Shown here: in pieces, positions 8,478 through 20,969 of the stretch
Layout of the letters: each line of letters starts with the position of its first letter
Numbering within the stretch: the stretch's first letter is position 1
From: Rhizobium lentis
GTDB taxonomy: Bacteria > Pseudomonadota > Alphaproteobacteria > Rhizobiales > Rhizobiaceae
Assembly (NCBI RefSeq): GCF_017352135.1
Contig: NZ_CP071454.1
Coordinates: 434,001 to 498,000 of the forward strand
Length of the DNA stretch: 64,000 nt
Reading direction: 5' to 3'
The notes under the pieces: model-generated
What the model saw: only the letters and a program-made list of their open reading frames with translations
Told to the model about the DNA's origin: nothing
Databases searched by the model: none
Translations under genes and position numbers: made by a program

Positions 8478-9605
8478 TTAGTCGCGAATTTCATACTTCG
8501 CATACTGACCGCGGGGGATCAAGCCGCCAACCTGGTGGGCAAACGACACGACTTTTGTAGCTCCCTGATCCACTTCGCAACGGAAGCGAACCTGGAACCA
8601 GCCCTTGGCTGTGCCGAACGCCGCATCCCTCACATCAAGAACGGTACCGGTTCGCAACCCGAAACTCGGCAATGCGAGTGGGAAATAGGCCGGTGAACCG
8701 TGAATAAGCTGGCCCTGAAGCTCGGTGGTGCAAAGCGTCGCCACCCGCTGTTTTCGTGAAAGCCCATCCATTGCAGTTTGCGCAAATAAACTGCCATCTG
8801 CCATTCGTGAAAACAGCGTTTTCGCCTCGCGCAGATCGTTGCTGTCAGGCAGCGTTTTCGGCTTGTCAGCGGTCTTCTGCTCAGGCAGTTCGCCCTGCTC
8901 GATAGTTGTATTGGCTTCGTCAGACGCTTCTGTCGGCGGCCCTTTAGCCTCCGGAGAAACGGCCATCGCGGCCACCTCCGGGAGCTTCACATCGTCCGGT
9001 ACGGGTTTGGATGGAGGCGCCTCAGTTTTCGACTTCGCCGCAGCAGCCCTTGTTGGCATTTGCTCCGATGCATTATCGCGTTGCGGCGTAGTTGTTGCGG
9101 GTTTTCTTTCACCTTGGGAAGAATTTCCGGCCATGAACTCGTCAGGACCGCTATTCCTGCTTCCAAACTCGGTGACAGGGTTCAGGGTCGGCATAGGTTT
9201 CCACTTGGCTTGCTCAGACGGCTTCTTGGCCGGCGGTGGCGGAGGTGGTGGTGGCGGAGGCGATGCCTTCTTGGCCTCTTCAGGCGGCTTCGGCTCCGGC
9301 GGCTTTTCCTTGGGCTTGGGCTCCGGCGTTTTCTCCTCCGGCGGGGGAACGAGTTCCACCTTAACGGTCTCGTCTTCCGGAGGCTTCAGCTCCATCTTCG
9401 GCAGGCCGAAAATCAGAAGGGCAACGATCGGCACATGCAGAAGCACCGACGCGGCAACGCCCCAGCGGATTTCAGGCCGCCGTCTTGCCGTTTCGTGAGT
9501 CGTCTCTGCCAGGTCCACGTCGTCTGTCACAGCAGCGATGTGGCCTTTAAAGTCGGCAGCATCAAGCCGCAAAAGCAAAAAACCTCGTGATCGCGCCGAA
9601 GCCAT
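8478..9605 (-). CDS. DUF930 envelope protein with TonB-like proline-rich linker
   Basis: The 375-residue product has a cytoplasmic head, one membrane span (about 47-67, GVAASVLLHVPIVALLIFGL), then a long Pro/Glu/Lys linker including a run of about ten prolines (residues 114-123) like that of TonB. The C-terminal domain (about 260-375) matches DUF930: LFSRMADGSLFAQTAMDGLS, RVATLCTTELQGQL and a final VGGLIPRGQYAKYEIRD. It is probably anchored in the inner membrane and spans the periplasm. An alternative start is the GTG at 9530 (MTDDVDLAE), which would place the span nearer the N-terminus. Confidence 0.75.
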   Translation of the reverse strand: MASARSRGFLLLRLDAADFKGHIAAVTDDVDLAETTHETARRRPEIRWGVAASVLLHVPIVALLIFGLPKMELKPPEDETVKVELVPPPEEKTPEPKPKEKPPEPKPPEEAKKASPPPPPPPPPPAKKPSEQAKWKPMPTLNPVTEFGSRNSGPDEFMAGNSSQGERKPATTTPQRDNASEQMPTRAAAAKSKTEAPPSKPVPDDVKLPEVAAMAVSPEAKGPPTEASDEANTTIEQGELPEQKTADKPKTLPDSNDLREAKTLFSRMADGSLFAQTAMDGLSRKQRVATLCTTELQGQLIHGSPAYFPLALPSFGLRTGTVLDVRDAAFGTAKGWFQVRFRCEVDQGATKVVSFAHQVGGLIPRGQYAKYEIRD

Positions 9606-9716
9606 CCGCTGGCCGGTGCGCCATCCGTTCTCTCCTCAGACGTGGACAACGGGTCACCGGCCAGCGGAGCCGAGGCCGCGCCCTTGACAGGAAGAGGCGC
9701 TAAACCTCCGCATGCG

Positions 9717-10010
9717 TTAGCCGAGCGAACCGATGATCTCTCGATAGGCGGCCTCCGGGAATGCCTTCAGTGTCTGGGTGCGGACGTTGCCGGCCATCGC
9801 CAGCGACAGGCCAAACCGCGCCATGACGGCATCGTCAGGCGCTTCGCAGACAGCCACCATGTCGTAGCCGCCCATCGTCAGAAAGAACTGCTTGAAGGAG
9901 CCGCCCATGTCGCCGAGCAGTTTCTTCGCCGCATCCAGCCGTTTTGACGAGTCGCGAACAGTGCGCACACCTTGGTCCGTCCAGTTGATCAAGACAATGT
10001 AAGTGGTCAT
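9717..10010 (-). CDS. GYD domain protein
   Basis: The 97-residue product begins MTTYIVLINWTDQGVRTVRD and contains the family's GGYDMVAVCEAPDDAVMARF segment, then NVRTQTLKAFPEAAYREII. GYD proteins adopt a dimeric alpha-beta barrel fold and have no settled function. The frame is open upstream, but the ATG at 10010 matches the domain start. Confidence 0.85.
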   Translation of the reverse strand: MTTYIVLINWTDQGVRTVRDSSKRLDAAKKLLGDMGGSFKQFFLTMGGYDMVAVCEAPDDAVMARFGLSLAMAGNVRTQTLKAFPEAAYREIIGSLG

Positions 10011-10164
10011 TTCGCACCTCCCAACGGAGGATTCACCCGACACGGGCATGCGTCGGTCCTCGCTCGCGCATGGCGATCGATTTCTTCCCCCGTGGCCCAA
10101 ACTATAATCTTGTCACCATAGAGGGACAAGAAAGCCGCCGGGATCATTGGTATTAATCCCAAAA

Positions 10165-10190
10165 GCAAAAACCGGGCACGAAGCCCGGCT
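10165..10190 (-). terminator. Rho-independent terminator of rpoD
   Basis: Read on the minus strand, the stem GCCGGGC / GCCCGGT with a TTCGT loop is followed by TTTTGCTTTT. It lies about 65 bp past the rpoD stop, beyond the duplicated tail codons at 10220-10246. Confidence 0.8.
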
Positions 10191-10219
10191 TTCCAATCAT
10201 GACGGCAATTGTCGAAGCC

Positions 10220-10246
10220 TCAGCTGTCGAGGCACGAGCGCAGCTT
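10220..10246 (-). other. Diverged second copy of the RpoD C-terminal codons
   Basis: On the minus strand these bases read KLRSCLDS and a TGA stop. The genuine rpoD end at 10255-10281 reads KLRSFLDS and a TAA stop. The two copies are 35 bp apart and in different frames. Four of the nine codons (two Leu/Ser/Arg class changes among them) differ only synonymously, plus one Phe/Cys change and different stops. This copy is not translated as part of RpoD. Confidence 0.6.
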
Positions 10247-10254
10247 GCAGTTTC

Positions 10255-12312
<2,058 letters not shown>

Positions 12313-12786
12313 TTATATCGTCGCCTTCCTGACGCTATCCAATCTCGCTACGGTGAATGGGCCGTCTCAGGGCCTTGACGCGCCGCTCGCGTCGCCCTTC
12401 AATCACCTGAGCCCACCTAACGGGATGACATTTAAAGTCTGATTAACCACGATCGCCGGTACCGGACAGCAAAGCTTTCTTGCTTTTGGATTTCCGGCCA
12501 TGGTTGCGCGATCCGCCTTGACCCTGTTCACCGTTTCAACAAGTCGAACGGTGATTCCCACATTTTTTGTTCTCGTCAAGCTTTTCCAGAAAAAAAGCCG
12601 ACGAAAAATCGGAAAAAGCCTTATCCACAGGCTTTGAACCGCGGCTGCGATTGCGAACCTTATTTAAGAAGCGGCGAACAAAAGACAAGGGTGGCAAGGA
12701 TTTTGCCCGCCGCGCCCGTTGTTTCGACCTTTTGCCCGGTTGCGGCGGCGGCATGCCGCCCTCTTTCCGGGCAAATATCGGACGGA
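12313..12786. other. rpoD upstream region
   Basis: About 470 bp between the GFA pseudogene and rpoD. It should contain the rpoD promoters on the minus strand. The only sharp motif I see is a perfect DnaA box at 12621-12629. Open frames here are short shadows without family resemblance. Confidence 0.5.
12621..12629 (+). promoter_or_regulatory. Consensus DnaA box
   Basis: TTATCCACA matches the strict DnaA-box consensus. It lies about 310 bp upstream of the rpoD start. It is a single copy, so it is a possible regulatory site rather than an origin. Confidence 0.4.
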
Positions 12787-13102
12787 CTAACGCGACGCGC
12801 CGTCGTAGGCCGTCACCTTCAACGCGCCGAGGTCGAGCGCCGGAAGGCAGCGCAGGTTGATCGAGGCCATCGCCGATCCATCAGGGGCGACGCCTTCACC
12901 AAAGGGCGCGATGCCGCAATTGGCGCAAAAGTGATGGCGAATGACATGCCTGTTGAAAGTATAGGTCGAGATATTTTCTTCGGGCGTCTTCAGTACCGCC
13001 CCGTCTGCGGCAGAGTGAACAGTTGCAATCGAGCGCTTCGGTGAATTCGCCTTCGACCTCGAAGGCGACGTTGCCGCAATGGCAGCTTCCTTCATAGAGC
13101 AT
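12787..13102 (-). pseudogene. GFA-family (glutathione-dependent formaldehyde-activating) gene, frameshifted
   Basis: The N-terminal frame from the ATG at 13102 reads MLYEGSCHCGNVAFEVEGEF...DCNCSLCRRRG, with the first two zinc-binding Cys pairs. The rest of the domain (TYTFNRHVIRHHFCANCGIAPF and onward to YDGASR) is in another frame. Removing one G from the four-base run at 12999-13002 (CCCC on the plus strand) restores a single frame. Both halves are otherwise well preserved, so the change is recent or a sequencing error. An intact GFA gene is at 26746-27246. Confidence 0.8.
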
Positions 13103-13112
13103 GTGGTCTCCC

Positions 13113-14150
<1,038 letters not shown>

Positions 14151-14192
14151 TCAACTATCCCACCTTTGCTTGGCGCAGACTTCGCTATTCCC

Positions 14193-14352
14193 TCTTCTCC
14201 CCAGCGGGGAGAAGGTGCCCGTAGGGCGGATGAGGGGGCCACACGGCACACCGCTCAAATCCAATATTGTTTCTCGCTTACCGCTCGAAACCTCGCTTCG
14301 CTCACCCCCTCATCTGTCCTGACGGACATCTTCTCCCCACTGGGGAGAAGAG
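14193..14352. repeat. Inverted pair of rhizobial intergenic palindromic elements
   Basis: Left copy 14193-14238 (CTTCTCCCC...GGGGAGAAG, then a GCCCGTAGGGCGGATGAGGGGG arm) and right copy 14304-14352 (ACCCCCTCATCTGTCC...then TTCTCCCCACTGGGGAGAAG) face each other. Each carries its own TTCTCCCC-GGGGAGAA hairpin, and together they form an inverted repeat of about 160 bp between kbl and tdh. The unit matches the short palindromic (RIME-like) elements abundant in rhizobial genomes. Confidence 0.75.
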
Positions 14353-14366
14353 GAAGCAAGCCCCGC

Positions 14367-15554
14367 TCAAATCACACCCAATTCCCGCCCTGCCTCGGCA
14401 AAGGCGGCGACCGCCCGCTCCACATCGGCCTTAGAATGTGCCGCCGACATTTGCGTGCGGATGCGGGCCTGGCCCTTCGGCACGACGGGGAAGGAGAAGC
14501 CGATCACATAGATCCCCTTCTTCAGCATCAGGCTTGCCATGTCCTGCGCCAGCTTGGCGTCACCCAGCATGACCGGGATGATTGGATGCCCCTCGCCGGC
14601 GAGCTTGAAGCCGAGCTTGGTCATCTCGCTGCGGAAGAGATCGGCATTGTCGGAAAGGCGCTTGCGCAAGGCATCGCCGTTTTCGATGAGATCGAACACC
14701 TTGAGCGAGGCGGCGGCGATCACGGGCGCCAACGTATTCGAAAACAGGTAGGGCCGCGAGCGCTGCCGGAGCCATTCGACGATCTCGGCCTTTGCCGAGG
14801 TATAACCGCCGGAAGCACCGCCGAGCGCCTTGCCGAGCGTGCCGGTGATGATGTCGACGCGCCCTTCGACGCCGCAATGTTCCGGCGAACCGCGGCCGTT
14901 CCTGCCGACAAAGCCGACCGCATGGCTGTCGTCGACCATGACCATCGCGCTATATTTTTCGGCGAGATCGCACACCCCTTGCAGATTGGCGATGATGCCA
15001 TCCATCGAGAAGACGCCGTCGGTGGCAATCAGCTTGAAACGGCTGCCTTCGGCTTTTTTCAGCTCTTCTTCCAGCGCCGCCATCTCATTATTGGCGTAGC
15101 GGAAGCGCTTTGCCTTGGAGAGGCGCACGCCATCGATGATCGAAGCGTGGTTCAAGGCGTCCGAAATGATCGCATCCTCTTCACCAAGCAGCGTCTCGAA
15201 CAGGCCGCCATTGGCGTCGAAGCAGGAAGAATAGAGGATCGTGTCTTCCATGCCGAGGAAGGCGGAAATGCGCGCTTCAAGCTGCTTGTGCTCCTCCTGC
15301 GTGCCGCAGATGAAGCGCACCGAGGCCATGCCGTAACCGTAGCGGTCGAGCGCCCTCCTGCCGGCCTCGGCCAGCTCCTCATTGTCGGCGAGGCCGAGAT
15401 AGTTGTTGGCGCAGAAATTCAGCACCCGCTCGCCGGAAACAACGGCGATTTCGCCTGATTGCTTCGAGGTGATGACGCGTTCGGACTTGTAAAGGCCGGC
15501 ATCCCTAAGAGAGGCAAGCTCAGCTTGCAGGTGGGAGAGAAATGCTTTTGTCAT
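14367..15554 (-). CDS. kbl: 2-amino-3-ketobutyrate CoA ligase (glycine C-acetyltransferase)
   Basis: The 395-residue PLP enzyme splits 2-amino-3-ketobutyrate with CoA into glycine and acetyl-CoA, the step after Tdh. Alpha-oxoamine synthase features are visible: [25 protein letters not shown], the [16 protein letters not shown]sp/His pair and the PLP-lysine segment [16 protein letters not shown]. The family start is MTKAFLSHL at 15554; an in-frame start 60 bp upstream is less likely. Confidence 0.95.
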   Translation of the reverse strand: MTKAFLSHLQAELASLRDAGLYKSERVITSKQSGEIAVVSGERVLNFCANNYLGLADNEELAEAGRRALDRYGYGMASVRFICGTQEEHKQLEARISAFLGMEDTILYSSCFDANGGLFETLLGEEDAIISDALNHASIIDGVRLSKAKRFRYANNEMAALEEELKKAEGSRFKLIATDGVFSMDGIIANLQGVCDLAEKYSAMVMVDDSHAVGFVGRNGRGSPEHCGVEGRVDIITGTLGKALGGASGGYTSAKAEIVEWLRQRSRPYLFSNTLAPVIAAASLKVFDLIENGDALRKRLSDNADLFRSEMTKLGFKLAGEGHPIIPVMLGDAKLAQDMASLMLKKGIYVIGFSFPVVPKGQARIRTQMSAAHSKADVERAVAAFAEAGRELGVI

Positions 15555-15683
15555 TGTAAACGCCCCTTTTTCCCCAAACGTCCTCCGATGGGCGCTGCAA
15601 TTAACACAAAGCAAGTGCAGATGTCGCCGATCCGGTACGAAATATTTTCAGAAGGGTCCGCAGCGAGAGAAGCAGCGAGAGAA

Positions 15684-15711
15684 ATTCAAATGAATATTCA
15701 AAAATGATATC
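15684..15711. promoter_or_regulatory. Palindromic AT-rich operator-like sites before vapB
   Basis: Upstream of vapB are an inverted repeat ATTCA-AA-TGAAT (15684-15695), the perfect 10-bp palindrome TGAATATTCA (15691-15700) and GATATC (15706-15711). The segment is much more AT-rich than its surroundings. VapBC modules normally repress themselves at such sites, so it is a likely operator. Confidence 0.45.
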
Positions 15712-15735
15712 TGTATATGCAGAAGGAATATCAAC

Positions 15736-15978
15736 ATGGCGCTTTACATTCGAGACCCTGAAGTAGACGAGCTTGCGAATGAGCTGCAGCGACTGACCAA
15801 GGCTGCGACAAAAACCGACGCCGTGCGAACGGCCCTTCATCATGAGCTGACGCGCGCGCGGCAAAGCCGTCCACTGCATGAACGCCTTGCGCGCGCAAAA
15901 TCGCTGGCGGATGCGATGGGAGCAAACGACCCGTCATTCGACATGAAGAAATTCAGCGACGAAATGTGGGATACCTGA
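15736..15978 (+). CDS. vapB: VapB-type antitoxin
   Basis: The 80-residue protein, MALYIRDPEVDELANELQRL..., fits the Rv0623-like (PSK operon) antitoxins: an N-terminal DNA-binding part (TKTDAVRTALHHELTRA) and a toxin-binding tail (FDMKKFSDEMWDT). It should neutralise the adjacent VapC and repress the operon. Its TGA shares a base with the vapC ATG (TGATG at 15976-15980). The pair sits alone between kbl and recQ. Confidence 0.88.
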   Translation: MALYIRDPEVDELANELQRLTKAATKTDAVRTALHHELTRARQSRPLHERLARAKSLADAMGANDPSFDMKKFSDEMWDT

Positions 15979-16400
15979 TGTTTATCGACGCATCGGCGAT
16001 CGTCGCCATTCTTGCGCGAGAGCCCGGCCATGAAGAACTGGAGAAGTCTCTGGCGGCCTCGGGCGATCCCATCACGCACATCTCGCCGCTAGTCCGCTTC
16101 GAGGCAATCCAGGCGCTCGCACGCCAGAAGACGCCGACGGGCAGGAAAACCACACCCGACCTTCTAAGGGCATCAGCCGAGGCGGTCGACGCATTCGCCG
16201 AAGATCTGGGTCTCGAAGAGATTTCGATTTCGCAGGAGATCGGCGAAGATGCACTGTCTGCAAGCAGGAGCTATGGAAAAGTCATTGGTCATCGGGCAGA
16301 CCTGAATTTCGGCGATTGCTTTGCATATGCTTGCGCCAAAGCGTTGAAAACGCGCCTTCTCTACAAAGGCAACGATTTCCACCACACAGACCTCGCCTGA
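15978..16400 (+). CDS. vapC: VapC-type PIN-domain ribonuclease toxin
   Basis: The 140-residue protein starts MFIDASAIVAILAREPGHEEL. It carries the PIN acidic residues: Asp in FIDAS, Glu in VRFEAIQAL, and Asp in DLNFGDCFAYACAKAL, followed by LLYKGNDF. Members cleave RNA, often tRNA, using Mg2+ or Mn2+. I used the ATG that overlaps the antitoxin stop; a GTG 12 bases upstream is less likely. Confidence 0.9.
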   Translation: MFIDASAIVAILAREPGHEELEKSLAASGDPITHISPLVRFEAIQALARQKTPTGRKTTPDLLRASAEAVDAFAEDLGLEEISISQEIGEDALSASRSYGKVIGHRADLNFGDCFAYACAKALKTRLLYKGNDFHHTDLA

Positions 16401-16441
16401 CCAACAGCTCCAGGATCGGGACCGTCGCCAATCTCCGCGGA

Positions 16442-18307
16442 CTACCGGTCGTGCGAGAGAATGATCTCAAGGAAGGCATCGCCGTAGCGCTCGAGCTTCG
16501 ACTGGCCGACGCCTGATATGCCGAGCAGTTCCTTGCGGCTGCGCGGCCGTTCCGTGGCGAAGGCAATAAGGGTCGTATCGGGAAAGACGACATAGGGCGG
16601 CACGCCGAGCGATTTCGCGATCGACATGCGCTCGGCCCTGAGCGCTTCGAAGAGCGTGCCGTCGGCGCCGGACAAGCCGGATTTGCGCTCGCTGCGCTCG
16701 GCTTTCTTCGTGCGACGCTCCGACGCCGGGCGGTCCTTGCGGAAGAAGACCTGCCGCTCGTGCTTGAACACGGCGCGCGCCTCCGGCTCCAGCTTCAGTG
16801 CGCCATAGGCTCCGTGATCGAGGCGGATTAATCCCATGGCGAGCAGCTGGCGATAGACGGATTGCCATGTGCGCGCCGGAATATCCTTGCCGGCGCCGAA
16901 GACCGGCATGTCGATATGCCCGAAACGCTCGGTCTTCTCGTTGACGTTGCCGACCAGCACGTCGATGACGTGGCCGGCGCCGAACCGTTCGCCGGTGCGA
17001 TAGACGGCGGCGAGCGCCTTGATCGCCGCCTCCGTGCCCTCCCAGGTCTCGACCGGCTTCAGGCAGGTGTCGCAATTGCCGCATTGGCCGGCATGCGCCT
17101 CGCCGAAATGGGCAAGGATCGCCTGCCGGCGGCAGGAGGCGGTTTCGCAGATCGCCAGCAAGGCGTTGAGCTTGGCGCGCTCCACCCGCTTAATCTCATC
17201 GGCGGCATTGCCCTCATCGATCATCCGGCGGCGCTGGATGACGTCGGCCATGCCATAGGCCATCCAGACCTCGGACGGCAGGCCGTCACGACCGGCACGC
17301 CCGGTCTCCTGATAATAGGCCTCCACCGAACCCGGCAGGTCGAGATGGGCGACATAACGCACGTTCGGCTTGTCGATGCCCATGCCGAAGGCGACGGTTG
17401 CGACCAGGCAGAGGTTCTCTTCTTTCAGGAAAGCATCCTGATTGGTGTCGCGCAGCCGCCGGTCCATGCCGGCATGATAGGGCAGAGCGCGGATACCCTG
17501 CCCGTTCAGCCACTCGGCCGTATCCTCGACCTTGGCGCGCGACAGGCAATAGACGATGCCGCTGTTGCCCTTATGGCCGGAGAGGAACCGCAGGAGCTGC
17601 TGGCGCGCCTGGTCGCGCTCGACGATCTCATAGGCGATGTTCGGGCGATCGAAGCTGGTGGTGAAGATTTCGGCATCGTTGAGCCCCAGCCGCTCGACGA
17701 TATCGTCGCGCGTGTGCGGATCGGCCGTTGCCGTCAGCGCTATTCTGGGCACACCGGCATATTGCTCGCCGAGGCGGCCGAGCTCGCGGTATTCCGGCCG
17801 AAAGTCATGACCCCATTGCGAGACGCAATGCGCCTCGTCGATCGCAAACAGCGCGATCTTCTCATGGGCGATGAGCTCGCGGAACCCGTCGGTCAGGATC
17901 CGCTCGGGCGTCACGTAGAGAAGGTCGAGCTTTCCCGCCGACAGCGTGCGGCGAACCTCGACGAACTCTTCGCGCGACAGCGAAGAATTCAGCGCCGCGG
18001 CCCTGATGCCGAGCTGCTTCATCGCCTCCACCTGGTCGCGCATCAAGGCGATCAGCGGCGAAACGACGATGCCGACGCCCTCCCGGCAGAGCGCCGGGAT
18101 CTGGAAACACAGCGATTTGCCCGCTCCAGTCGGAAACAACACCACCGCATCGCCGCCGGACACGACGTGCTCGACCACCTGCTGTTGTTTGCCGCGGAAG
18201 GAGGAATAGCCATAGATCTGCTTCAGCACATCGAGCGGCGCGCGGCCGGCCGAAAACAGCGCGTCGGCAGCGGAAAACCCCGGTTCATCGCGTTCGCTGA
18301 GCGGCAT
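16442..18307 (-). CDS. recQ: ATP-dependent DNA helicase RecQ
   Basis: The 621-residue 3'-5' helicase acts in recombination and fork repair. Helicase motifs are Walker A FPTGAGKS (58-65), DEAHC (157-161), ALTATAD and [10 protein letters not shown]. The RQC zinc Cys residues lie in [11 protein letters not shown] and [10 protein letters not shown], and a C-terminal HRDC domain includes [14 protein letters not shown]. Its ATG overlaps the dnaG TGA (TGATG at 18305-18309), so translation is coupled to dnaG. Confidence 0.96.
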   Translation of the reverse strand: MPLSERDEPGFSAADALFSAGRAPLDVLKQIYGYSSFRGKQQQVVEHVVSGGDAVVLFPTGAGKSLCFQIPALCREGVGIVVSPLIALMRDQVEAMKQLGIRAAALNSSLSREEFVEVRRTLSAGKLDLLYVTPERILTDGFRELIAHEKIALFAIDEAHCVSQWGHDFRPEYRELGRLGEQYAGVPRIALTATADPHTRDDIVERLGLNDAEIFTTSFDRPNIAYEIVERDQARQQLLRFLSGHKGNSGIVYCLSRAKVEDTAEWLNGQGIRALPYHAGMDRRLRDTNQDAFLKEENLCLVATVAFGMGIDKPNVRYVAHLDLPGSVEAYYQETGRAGRDGLPSEVWMAYGMADVIQRRRMIDEGNAADEIKRVERAKLNALLAICETASCRRQAILAHFGEAHAGQCGNCDTCLKPVETWEGTEAAIKALAAVYRTGERFGAGHVIDVLVGNVNEKTERFGHIDMPVFGAGKDIPARTWQSVYRQLLAMGLIRLDHGAYGALKLEPEARAVFKHERQVFFRKDRPASERRTKKAERSERKSGLSGADGTLFEALRAERMSIAKSLGVPPYVVFPDTTLIAFATERPRSRKELLGISGVGQSKLERYGDAFLEIILSHDR

Positions 18308-20301
18308 CAGTGGTTCGCCGCCCCTTTGACGCGGCCGGAGAGCACGCCGAAGCCGTCGATGATCGCCTCCTGATTTTCGAGGCGCACCCCTTCGAAATGC
18401 ACTTCCTGCTGTGCCCGCATCAGCTGGGCTATCGCCTCGCCATCGCCGGCTTCGGTCGCGAGCGCAATCTCGCGCTCGAGCTCGATCTTCTGGCGGCGCA
18501 GCGCTTTGGCCCGTTTATGGAAGGCGAGCGCCTGGCGATAACCCTCGCGCGCATCCTCCATCGCCGCCTCCTCGGTCGCCGTCCACAGCCGGGCATTGCG
18601 CACCTGCTGGTCGAGGCTCTTGATGAGTGGGCCGAAGCCCTCGAATTCCAGCCGTTCGGTCAGATATTCCCGCGTCAGATGCGGACCGGCGACGGCAGCG
18701 GCAGCCCCGAGCATCGCCGACCAGAGCCGCTGCAGCGGCTTGCTGTCATATTCGATCGCGGCGATTTCGTCATAATCGTCGATCATCAGCGACGGATGGT
18801 TGACGATCGTCAGCGCCAGCACGCTTTCGCGCAGCGCCGTATTGTCCTGATGGCCGCGCACCAGGCCGGAGCGGGCAAGCCGGTCGGAAATGACGTTCGG
18901 GCTTTTCGGCCCTTCCTTGCCGGCATTGCCGCGGCCTGTCCGCCCGTTGAAGCCGCGTCGCTCGCCATTGCCGCGGTTCAGGAACTGCGGTTGGAAGAAG
19001 GCATTCAGCCGGTCGCGAATATCCTGCTGGTAGTGGCGGCGCACATTCTCATCGGCGATGACGGCGACGAGCTGTTTCAATCGCGCTTCAAGCTCGGCGC
19101 GCGCCTCGGGCGTGTCGAACTTGCCGGTATTGATTTCCCGGCTCCACAGCATTTCCGAAAGCGGCTTTGCCTGGCTCATCACCTTGTCGAAAGCCGCCCG
19201 CCCGTCATCGCGCACCAGATCGTCCGGGTCCTTGCCATCCGGCAGCAGCGCGAAGCGGACGGAGCGGCCGGGCTTCAGGTGCGGCAGCGCCAATTCGGCG
19301 GCGCGATTGGCGGCGCGAATGCCGGCGCCGTCGCCGTCGAAGCAGAGCACCGGCTGCGGAACCATCTTCCAGAGCAGCTCGAGCTGGTTTTCGGTGAGCG
19401 CCGTGCCGAGCGGCGCAACGGCGTTCTCGATCCCCGCCTGATGAAGCGCGATCACGTCCATATAGCCTTCGACGGCGATGATAGTGCCGGCCGCATTGTC
19501 ATCCTGCGGATCGCCACGGCCCGGCCCCTGGATTGCGCGACGCGCGCGGGCGAAATTGTAAAGGACATTGCCCTTGTGGAAGAGCTCGGTCTCGTTGGAG
19601 TTCAGATATTTCGCTGGCGCATCAGCCGACATGGCGCGGCCGCCGAAGGCGATGACCTTCTCCCGCGACGACAGGATCGGAAACATGATGCGGTCGCGGA
19701 AGCGATCGTAGGACACTGGCACGTTTTCATGCACAACGAGACCGCAGGCCTCGATCTGCTCCTTGGTGACGCCTTTGCCGGCGAGAAATTCCTTCAGCGC
19801 ATTGCGGCTGTCGGGTGCATATCCGAGACGGAAGGTCTCGATGGTGCGTCCCGTCAGCCCGCGATCGCGCAGATAGGCGCGCGCCTTTGCGCCATTTGCC
19901 GTCTGCAGCTGGTCTTGGAAGAAGGCCGTCGCCATTTCCATGACGTCGATCAGCGAGCCGCGTTCCTTCTCGCGCTTCTCCATGACAGGGTCAGCAAGCG
20001 GCATCGGCACACCGGCCATGTCGGCAATCTGCTGCACCGCCTCCGGAAAACTCAGCCCCTCGAGCTCCGTCAGGAAGCGAAAATGGTCGCCGGTTACGCC
20101 GCAGCCGAAGCAGTGGTACCGGCCCTTCCTGTCCTCGCAGTGAAAGCTCGGCGATTTCTCGCCGTGGAAGGGGCAGCAGGCCCAGTAGTCGCCACGCGAG
20201 ACGTTGGTCTTGCGCTTATCCCAGCTGACGCGGCGCGCGATCACGTTCGAAATCGGAACGCGGTCGCGAATCTCATCGAGAAAAGTGTTGGAAAAGCGCA
20301 T
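18307..20301 (-). CDS. dnaG: DNA primase
   Basis: The 664-residue enzyme synthesises RNA primers for replication. The CHC2 zinc-ribbon is [12 protein letters not shown] (42-53) with CFGCG (64-68). The catalytic core has the [16 protein letters not shown] segment, the TOPRIM glutamate in [14 protein letters not shown] and the acidic DGDGAG. The C-terminal part should bind the DnaB helicase. recQ overlaps its stop, and rpoD lies on the same strand about 6 kb downstream. Confidence 0.97.
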   Translation of the reverse strand: MRFSNTFLDEIRDRVPISNVIARRVSWDKRKTNVSRGDYWACCPFHGEKSPSFHCEDRKGRYHCFGCGVTGDHFRFLTELEGLSFPEAVQQIADMAGVPMPLADPVMEKREKERGSLIDVMEMATAFFQDQLQTANGAKARAYLRDRGLTGRTIETFRLGYAPDSRNALKEFLAGKGVTKEQIEACGLVVHENVPVSYDRFRDRIMFPILSSREKVIAFGGRAMSADAPAKYLNSNETELFHKGNVLYNFARARRAIQGPGRGDPQDDNAAGTIIAVEGYMDVIALHQAGIENAVAPLGTALTENQLELLWKMVPQPVLCFDGDGAGIRAANRAAELALPHLKPGRSVRFALLPDGKDPDDLVRDDGRAAFDKVMSQAKPLSEMLWSREINTGKFDTPEARAELEARLKQLVAVIADENVRRHYQQDIRDRLNAFFQPQFLNRGNGERRGFNGRTGRGNAGKEGPKSPNVISDRLARSGLVRGHQDNTALRESVLALTIVNHPSLMIDDYDEIAAIEYDSKPLQRLWSAMLGAAAAVAGPHLTREYLTERLEFEGFGPLIKSLDQQVRNARLWTATEEAAMEDAREGYRQALAFHKRAKALRRQKIELEREIALATEAGDGEAIAQLMRAQQEVHFEGVRLENQEAIIDGFGVLSGRVKGAANH

Positions 20302-20969
20302 TTATACCTCTTGGCCAACCTCCATATAAGCTGCTTTGCCGCTCCATGCCACGAAACTTGTCGCGAAAACCCGCTATTCACAGGCAAGTGCAGCTGTCGC
20401 CGGCGGTGGCGCTTATTCGATCAACAACGCGTTACCGCACCTGCGACAGGGGTGCGACATTATTGTCTTCACCGGTCGAAATTCCACCGCGGCGAGTCCT
20501 GCGCCAAGAACCTCGTACTTAGAAGAAGGAGGAATGAAACCGCCGCTAAAACAATTCCTTATCGACTTTGTCAATTGAGCATCATCGTCGTTTGGCCGCC
20601 TCCGCGCCCATCGCTTCGAAGCTTCCCCGACCGCCTTTTCCGGCAATCATTATTTTTTTGTAATTTGAACAAGCAGCCAGCCCGCAATAGGTTCGATCTC
20701 AACCAAGCGATCCCCGAGCGAAGCACCATCCCTACCCCCGGCGCCGCTTCGCAAGGGTGCCTTTGCAAAGACCCTCCGGTTTGGGCTTCGGCCCTGCGTG
20801 CCGGCGGAAGCAAAGAGCAAGAAGGCAGGAGCGCCCCCAGCTCCTGCCTTCTTAATTTTTGGCACGCCCCGAGAGAGTTTCCCCTTTGAAATTAACAGTT
20901 TGTTAACAAAGGCGTTGACAGGCCGCGTCGGCATGAAAGATGTATGCGCCGACATCCTGGACCCTTCCA
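20302..20969. other. Large intergenic region between dnaG and the 21.0-kb gene
   Basis: A 668-bp divergent region with no convincing protein gene. It must hold the dnaG promoter on the left. It has several hairpin-forming GC tracts around 20740-20815, an AT-rich T-run near 20650 and a strong terminator at 20821-20860 on the plus strand with no gene before it. A plus-strand small RNA ending there is possible. Confidence 0.5.
20821..20860 (+). terminator. Strong rho-independent terminator without an upstream gene
   Basis: A perfect 12-bp stem, GAAGGCAGGAGC (20821-20832) with GCTCCTGCCTTC (20840-20851), and a 7-nt loop are followed by TTAATTTTT. It faces the plus strand, where no coding region precedes it. 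This suggests an untranslated transcript in the 20.6-20.8 kb region. Confidence 0.75.

Noticed and set aside
18310..20889. An 859-codon open frame antisense to dnaG
   Set aside because: Same pattern: a stop-free antisense frame of a real gene, with no recognisable domain or ribosome-binding site.
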